Source: Pseudomonadota bacterium (GTDB lineage: Bacteria; Desulfobacterota; Desulfobulbia; Desulfobulbales; DAOVYS01). From it: a DNA stretch of 16,666 nt. Both the position numbers and the translations under genes were made by a program. The stretch lies in contig DAOVYS010000030.1 of assembly GCA_030635485.1 (NCBI GenBank), forward strand, positions 1 through 16,666. The letters run 5' to 3'. The notes beneath the pieces were generated by a model. That model was not told the DNA's origin. It saw nothing but the letters and a program-made list of their open reading frames with translations, and did no database searches. Numbering within the stretch: the stretch's first letter is position 1; the number at the start of each line of letters is the position of its first letter. This document shows, in pieces, positions 12,305 through 16,666 of this stretch.

Positions 12305-14449
12305 ATGAATGTTGATTCCGCGACGCTTCGATTGCAGGAAGCAGGTGGTGCAGATGAAAGCCTATTGCCGAAATTGCGGGAGGACTTGCAGCTGCTGCCC
12401 GCTCCCAGACAGGAAAGCGGCGCCCCCTCCTGGAATCTCTACGATCCGGTGCGGCACGCCTTTTTCCGGATAGGCAGGCTCGAATTCGAGATATTAAGCC
12501 GTTGGCATTCAGGCGTGGCTGAAGAAATCGTTGCGGATATCAATACAACCACGCCCATGACTGTCACCACCGGGCAGGTGATAAGGGTGCAGCGCTTCCT
12601 GGCCCTTAATCAACTCTTGCAACAGGAGACAGGCAGAGGATCGGCAAAAAGGTCCGAGTCCCGTAAGGGAGGCTTTTTTCGCACCTTTGTCACAGATCAT
12701 CTCTATCGTAGAATCCCCCTTTTCAGGCCGGATATTTTTCTGGAGGCGACCCTCTCCTATGTCTCTTTTTTCTATAAGAGTTTTTTTTGGAAACTGACGG
12801 CGCTTATCGGCCTGACAGGCCTCTATCTTGTTTCGCGGCAGTGGTATGAATTTCAGCAGACATTCCTCTATTTTTTCACCCTGGAGGGCATGATTTTTTT
12901 CACCGTTGCCATTGTCCTGGTCAAACTGGCACATGAACTGGCACATGCGTATACGGCAAAGTATTTCGGCCTGAAAGTCCCCATTATGGGGGTGGCGTTT
13001 ATTATTATCTGGCCTCTGCTTTATACTGACACCACCGACGCCTGGCGTCTTGCAGACAGGAAACAACGGATAAAAATCGGCATGGCCGGGGTCCTGGCAG
13101 AGTTGACCATTGCCGCCTATGCCACCTTTTTCTGGAATTTTTTTGAGCCGGGCTCCATAAAAAGCACCCTTTTTCTGTTGGCAACCGCAACCTGGCTTGT
13201 TTCACTGGGTGTCAATCTGAACCCCTTTATGCGTTTTGACGGCTATTATCTCTTAAGTGATCTGTGGGGTGTATCAAACCTGCAACCGCGGGCCTTTGCA
13301 TTGGGGCGCTGGTATCTGCGCAAGGCGTTTTTGGGAATAGCCGATCCTGCCCCTGAAATTCTGCCTCGAAAAAGGCAGCGGCTTCTTTTTGTGTACGCCC
13401 TGGCGACCTGGGTTTACCGGGTGATCATTTTTGTTGCCATTGCTCTGGCAGTCTATCATCTGACCTTTAAGGCACTTGGCATTTTTTTGTTTACTGTTGA
13501 AATAGGCTGGTTTATCGCTCTTCCTGTTTTGAAAGAACTTAAGAACTATTGGCATATGAGACAAAAGGTGCGCCCTGCCCATTTGCTGGTCAACATGAGT
13601 GTTGTTGCAGCGTTTTTTTTCGCAATCCTCTATCCCTGGCACAGCTATATATATGCCCCGGCTGTTTATCGTGACAATGCCATGATCCGGTTGTATACGC
13701 CGGAAAGCGGCCGTTTAAAGATATTGTCGGCCCGGAAAGGGCAAAGGGTGACACAAGGAGATCTTCTTTTTGAACTGCATTCGCCTGAACTCGATTTTTT
13801 AGAGCGACAGGCATCTCATCATGTTGAAAAATTAAAACTGGAGCTCAAAAGAGCGGGTTTTGAAGAAGAAAAGGCCGAATACCTTCATGTGTCGGAGCAG
13901 CGGCTGATCGCTGCCTTGACCGGACTGGCCGGTTTTCGCGAACGGAAAGAGCGATTGCGGATTACAGCCCCCATATCCGGAGAGATCGTTGAATTGGCAG
14001 ATGATCTCTCAATCGGACAATGGCTCAATTTATCTTTGCGTCTGGGACTTATTATCGGCTCGGAACAAAAGGCTGTTGAGGGATATGTCCATGAGCGGGA
14101 CCTGGATCGGATAACTATGGGCAGCCCGGGGATATTTTACCCTGACCATACCGAACTGCCTCTGGTCCATGGCAGGGTGCAGTGGGTGGATCAGACCCAT
14201 ACGTCCATACTGGAGGAGCCTTGTCTGGCCTCAGTTTACGGTGGAGATCTGTCGGTTCGCAGCACCCCTGACAACAGACTGGCGAGTGAGGAGACGGTCT
14301 ATCGATTTCTTTTTCAGCCTGATGAGGGTATTGGACTGCCGCCGTTGATCCTGCGCGGCAGGGTGCGCTTACAGGGGAAACCGATGAGTTTTCTGAAACG
14401 GGCCTGGCTGGCCTGCGCCCGTATTTTTATCAGGGAAAGCGGGTTTTAA
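12305..14449 (+). CDS. PqqD-like / M50 zinc metalloprotease / HlyD fusion protein
   Basis: About 714 residues in three parts. Residues about 40-110 resemble PqqD-like peptide-binding domains (WNLYDPVRHAFFRIGRLEFE). Residues about 150-440 are a polytopic membrane domain with the site-2-protease motifs HELAH (His210, Glu211, His214) and NPFMRFDG (Asn306-Gly313, Asp312 as third zinc ligand), so the zinc site appears intact. Residues about 450-600 form a periplasmic HlyD/biotinyl-lipoyl domain with a short hairpin, then a barrel tail. The fusion joins a membrane protease to an export adaptor. It may be the inner-membrane engine or processing enzyme for the cargo, replacing or aiding an ABC protein. 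The ATG at 12305 has only a distant AGGA upstream because the inverted-repeat element occupies the junction. Domain calls are firm; role inferred. Confidence 0.85.
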   Translation: MNVDSATLRLQEAGGADESLLPKLREDLQLLPAPRQESGAPSWNLYDPVRHAFFRIGRLEFEILSRWHSGVAEEIVADINTTTPMTVTTGQVIRVQRFLALNQLLQQETGRGSAKRSESRKGGFFRTFVTDHLYRRIPLFRPDIFLEATLSYVSFFYKSFFWKLTALIGLTGLYLVSRQWYEFQQTFLYFFTLEGMIFFTVAIVLVKLAHELAHAYTAKYFGLKVPIMGVAFIIIWPLLYTDTTDAWRLADRKQRIKIGMAGVLAELTIAAYATFFWNFFEPGSIKSTLFLLATATWLVSLGVNLNPFMRFDGYYLLSDLWGVSNLQPRAFALGRWYLRKAFLGIADPAPEILPRKRQRLLFVYALATWVYRVIIFVAIALAVYHLTFKALGIFLFTVEIGWFIALPVLKELKNYWHMRQKVRPAHLLVNMSVVAAFFFAILYPWHSYIYAPAVYRDNAMIRLYTPESGRLKILSARKGQRVTQGDLLFELHSPELDFLERQASHHVEKLKLELKRAGFEEEKAEYLHVSEQRLIAALTGLAGFRERKERLRITAPISGEIVELADDLSIGQWLNLSLRLGLIIGSEQKAVEGYVHERDLDRITMGSPGIFYPDHTELPLVHGRVQWVDQTHTSILEEPCLASVYGGDLSVRSTPDNRLASEETVYRFLFQPDEGIGLPPLILRGRVRLQGKPMSFLKRAWLACARIFIRESGF

Positions 14450-14454
14450 AAATT

Positions 14455-14510
14455 GTAACCGTTCACCAGGGGTACGAACTTACGGGAATCCCAGGCATGT
14501 AAGCGTTTAC
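14455..14510. repeat. 56-bp direct repeat, left copy flanking selD-yedF
   Basis: This sequence, starting GTAACCGTTCACCA and ending GTAAGCGTTTAC, recurs in the same orientation at 16389-16445 with about 90% identity. The repeat's own ends are inverted relatives of each other. The two copies bracket the selD-yedF pair. Confidence 0.85.
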
Positions 14511-14635
14511 CAGTGCACCCCAAGGGCACTTCCTGCGGGGCGCCCCAGGTGTTCACGATCAGGTCTTTCAGCGATACATAAATAAATATGCTGGAAGGCC
14601 TGATCGTGGACAGATGGGGTGCTGGTGAACGCTTA
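14500..14635. repeat. Long palindromic element between convergent genes
   Basis: Outer arms 14500-14521 (TAAGCGTTTACCAG, then TGCACCCC) and 14616-14635 are inverted. Inner arms CACGATCAGGTCTTTCAGC (14554-14572) and 14590-14608 pair over 19 positions, the two differences being G-U wobbles in the + strand RNA, around an AT-rich 17-nt loop. It sits exactly between the stop of the M50 gene and the stop of yedF, touching the latter. It could serve as a bidirectional terminator, though no T-run follows. It shares a 17-bp core with the element at 12132-12303. Confidence 0.75.
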
Positions 14636-15229
14636 CTAAAAGTTTACAACCTTGTCGGCCATATGCATGGCTGTCACAATGTCGAGCATATTGGTTGTGA
14701 TGCCGACTTTTTTCTTGTCCATTAAACCGAAGTGATTCAGGCAGGTGCCGCAGACCAGGATCTGAAGTTCCCCCCCTTCCAACTCCTTAAGATCGGGCAG
14801 GGCTTTTGAACCTTCGGTTGCCAGTTTGACTCCGCTATTGACAAAGACGATACGCCACAGATCCGGACCCATTTCATTTAAAGTCTTTAAAAAGGCCAGC
14901 ATGAGTTTTCGGCCCAGATCATCGTCTCCGGATCCAATACGATCCGTGGAGATCATGACCATGATCTTTTTTGGCCCAGGCTCCTCTGTATTTACAATTA
15001 TCTCAGATGTGGAATTTTCGTCACGCTTTCCGATCACATATCGATCTTTGCCTGCTTTTTTTATAGAAATGCTGAATCCACGGGATTCGAGAAATCGGGT
15101 GACATTTTCCTGCGCAGCCTCATTGTCCACAATGAGCATAATGTCATCCCGGGCCTCTTTTTCAATAGCATTTTTTACCATAAGTACAGGTGCTGGACAT
15201 GTGAGATTTCTGGCATCTAGCTCTATCAT
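14636..15229 (-). CDS. yedF: Sulfurtransferase-like selenium metabolism protein YedF
   Basis: 197 residues. The N-terminal TusA-like domain (about 1-70) has the CPAP signature (ARNLTCPAPVLMVKNAI), whose Cys11 is the expected sulfur/selenium carrier. The C-terminal DsrE-like domain (about 88-197) has MVMISTDRIGSGDDDLG and the cysteine motif LVCGTCLNHFG. This two-domain form, next to selD, is characteristic of selenium metabolism proteins thought to pass reduced selenium to selenophosphate synthetase; the exact reaction is unproven. ATG start with a strong AGGAG nine bases upstream. It lies 48 bp downstream of selD on the same strand, so they are probably co-transcribed. The stop abuts the palindromic element. 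Confidence 0.9.
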   Translation of the reverse strand: MIELDARNLTCPAPVLMVKNAIEKEARDDIMLIVDNEAAQENVTRFLESRGFSISIKKAGKDRYVIGKRDENSTSEIIVNTEEPGPKKIMVMISTDRIGSGDDDLGRKLMLAFLKTLNEMGPDLWRIVFVNSGVKLATEGSKALPDLKELEGGELQILVCGTCLNHFGLMDKKKVGITTNMLDIVTAMHMADKVVNF

Positions 15230-15277
15230 TATATATTTTTCTCCTGTGTTGCGGACTTTATCCGATATTGGCGCGGA

Positions 15278-16333
15278 TTATTTGACAATTATTTTCTCAA
15301 TTGGCCCCGATATCACTTCACCAATAATGGAAGCCGACTCTATTCCGTTATCCAGCAACTCGCACAAAAGATCGTTTGCAACTTTTTTATCCGTCATGAT
15401 CAGGAGACCTCCTGATGTCTGCGGATCAAAAAGCACATCCTGCAGGGCTCGATTTATGGATGGAGCGAATTCCACCATACACTCTCTGAATTCTCTGTTT
15501 TTATACGCTCCGGCGGGAATAAGTCCCATGCCCGCATACTCGAGTGTTTCAGGAATGATGGGAATTTCACCTGCCGTCAATTCAATCCCACACCCTGAAC
15601 CGATTACCATCTCGGCAAGATGGCCCAGAAGGCCGAAACCGGTTATATCCGTACAGGCATGAACCTTATACCCGGCCATTATTTCTCCACTTTTCCGGTT
15701 AAGAGTGGACATGATTTGCGTGACATTTTTCACCACATCCTCGGACGCTATCTTACCCTTGATCGCGGTGTTGATTATGCCGGTGCCTAATGGTTTTGTG
15801 AGAATAAGTTGATCTCCCGCCTTGAGATTATTCTTTGTAAGCACCTTGTCCGGATGAATAAGGCCTGTTATTGAGAGGCCGTACTTCAACTCTTTGTCTT
15901 CTATCGTATGGCCGCCTATAAGAACAACCCCTGCCTCCCTTATTTTATCCAGACCGCCTTCAAGTATTTGGCGTAAAATGGAAATATCCATCTCCTTTTG
16001 AGGAAAGGCTACAATATTCATGGCCGTCTTAGGTATTCCGCCCATGGCATAGACATCACTTAAGGCATTAGCCGCGGCGATCTGGCCGAATGAATATGGG
16101 TCATCAACAATGGGCGTAAAGAAATCCACGGTCTGAATCAATGCGATATCATCCGTAATTTTATATACGCCTGCATCGTCAGCCTGGTTCAGACCTACAA
16201 TCACGTTTTCATCTGTTGGAAATTCAATTCCGCAAAGCGCCTTGTCCAGGTCCCCTGGACTCAGTTTTGAAGCTCAGCCGGCGCCTGTCACGGTTTCGGT
16301 CAGACGAATATTTTTAAGGTTTGCAAGTGGCAT
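15278..16333 (-). CDS. selD: Selenocysteine-containing selenophosphate synthetase
   Basis: Makes selenophosphate from selenide and ATP, the selenium donor for selenocysteine synthesis. From ATG 16333 the protein is 351 residues, matching the family. Codon 20 is an in-frame TGA (16274-16276) within GAG-U-ASK. U20 aligns with the catalytic Cys17 and K23 with Lys20 of E. coli SelD, so it is read as selenocysteine and is not a nonsense mutation. Other hallmarks are DITGFGLLGHL and DPQTSGGLL. Ordinary gene calling would start at GTG 16204 and lose the active site. A second in-frame ATG at 16387 lies in a repeat and is less likely. No clear Shine-Dalgarno sequence precedes 16333. Partner gene yedF follows. 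Confidence 0.93.
16244..16276 (-). promoter_or_regulatory. UGA selenocysteine codon and bacterial SECIS-like hairpin of selD
   Basis: The TGA codon is 16276-16274. Twenty bases of its 3' flank follow, ending in a perfect 7-bp stem, GTCCAGG/CCTGGAC, with a GGA loop at 16251-16253. Distance and guanine-containing apical loop fit bacterial SECIS elements that bind SelB. The stem also codes for the conserved residues after the selenocysteine. Confidence 0.75.
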
Positions 16334-16388
16334 AAGGTTTGCTGTAATAGAAGGGTAGGGGAGCAATATTTTTGACTTAAGAAACATG

Positions 16389-16445
16389 GTAACCGTTCAC
16401 CAAGGGTACGAACTTACGTGAACCCCGGCATGTGTAAGCGTTTAC
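16389..16445. repeat. 57-bp direct repeat, right copy flanking selD-yedF
   Basis: Same sequence and orientation as 14455-14510, with about five differences. It lies just upstream of the selD start and includes the start of the leader region. Confidence 0.85.
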
Positions 16446-16464
16446 GAAAAATGAGGCTCATTTC

Positions 16465-16666
16465 AGCCCTGAAAGGGCGTCATTCAACAGCCCGGGGTCA
16501 GCGCGTAGCGCGCAGCCCCGGGTAGTGAAAATACCACAAACGATAAGCCCTGTAAGGGCGATATAAAGATGCGGGCCAATAACATCGACGCTCATTTTGT
16601 ACCGCCCTTTCAGGGCTTGACAAGAGGTGATCTCCTTTACCCAGGGTTCCGCTTCGCTGCACCCTG
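16465..16666. repeat. Composite palindromic (BIME-like) element, copy 2 (inverted, cut by window end)
   Basis: The reverse complement of this stretch matches 10517-10718 over 202 bases at roughly 90% identity. It includes three AGCCCTGAAAGGGCG-type dyads and the CCCGGGGC stem. Differences include a loop in which GCGCGTAGCGCGC replaces the other copy's sequence while pairing is kept. It probably continues past the window. Confidence 0.88.

Noticed and set aside
14826..15662. 278-codon open frame on the + strand opposite selD and yedF
   Set aside because: It lies antisense to two clearly identified genes, spans their intergenic gap, and looks like the mirror of their codon usage.
16274..16276. 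selD as a pseudogene with a nonsense codon
   Set aside because: The TGA sits at the known selenocysteine position with conserved flanks and a SECIS-like hairpin; the rest of the frame is intact.

Overview
The window looks like a chromosomal segment of a Desulfobacterota bacterium, most likely related to Desulfobacterales. This is inferred from protein character, from a selenocysteine-containing selD paired with yedF, and from the many short palindromic intergenic repeats. No rRNA, tRNA, CRISPR array or transposase gene was seen.

Layout. Positions 1-323 are non-coding: an 8-bp tandem array, a REP-like hairpin and a probable promoter. Positions 324-14449 (+ strand) hold one export and surface-protein locus. 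Its genes are a lipoprotein-type TolC-family outer-membrane factor (324-2150), a short periplasmic TPR protein (2251-2685), a FecR-domain periplasmic protein (2776-3837), a ~1,898-residue cargo or adhesin (3834-9530), a small exported HlyD-type adaptor (9623-10366), a membrane-anchored protein with a GAF-like N-terminus and an HlyD C-terminus (10770-12134), and a PqqD-like/M50 zinc protease/HlyD fusion (12305-14449). The cargo has an N-terminal LEPRIMFDGA motif, a DUF4347 domain, two sets of seven beta-propeller-like repeats, Ig/cadherin-like domains and a Pro/Glu stalk. Positions 14636-16333 (- strand) hold selD and yedF, convergent with the export locus. Positions 16334-16666 are repeats.

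How the genes may work together. The outer-membrane factor and three HlyD-type proteins look like a type I-style export path for the giant protein, but no ABC ATPase or RND pump is present. The only multi-pass inner-membrane component is the M50 protease/HlyD fusion. A protease-coupled or otherwise unusual secretion route is the main candidate for a poorly described system here; that is an inference, because an ABC partner could be encoded elsewhere. selD and yedF are a separate selenium-metabolism pair. selD reads through an in-frame UGA at codon 20, so simple gene calling truncates it.

At least five kinds of palindromic or repeat element sit in the gaps, several directly against stop codons. 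One ~200-bp composite element occurs twice in opposite orientation, about 6 kb apart.
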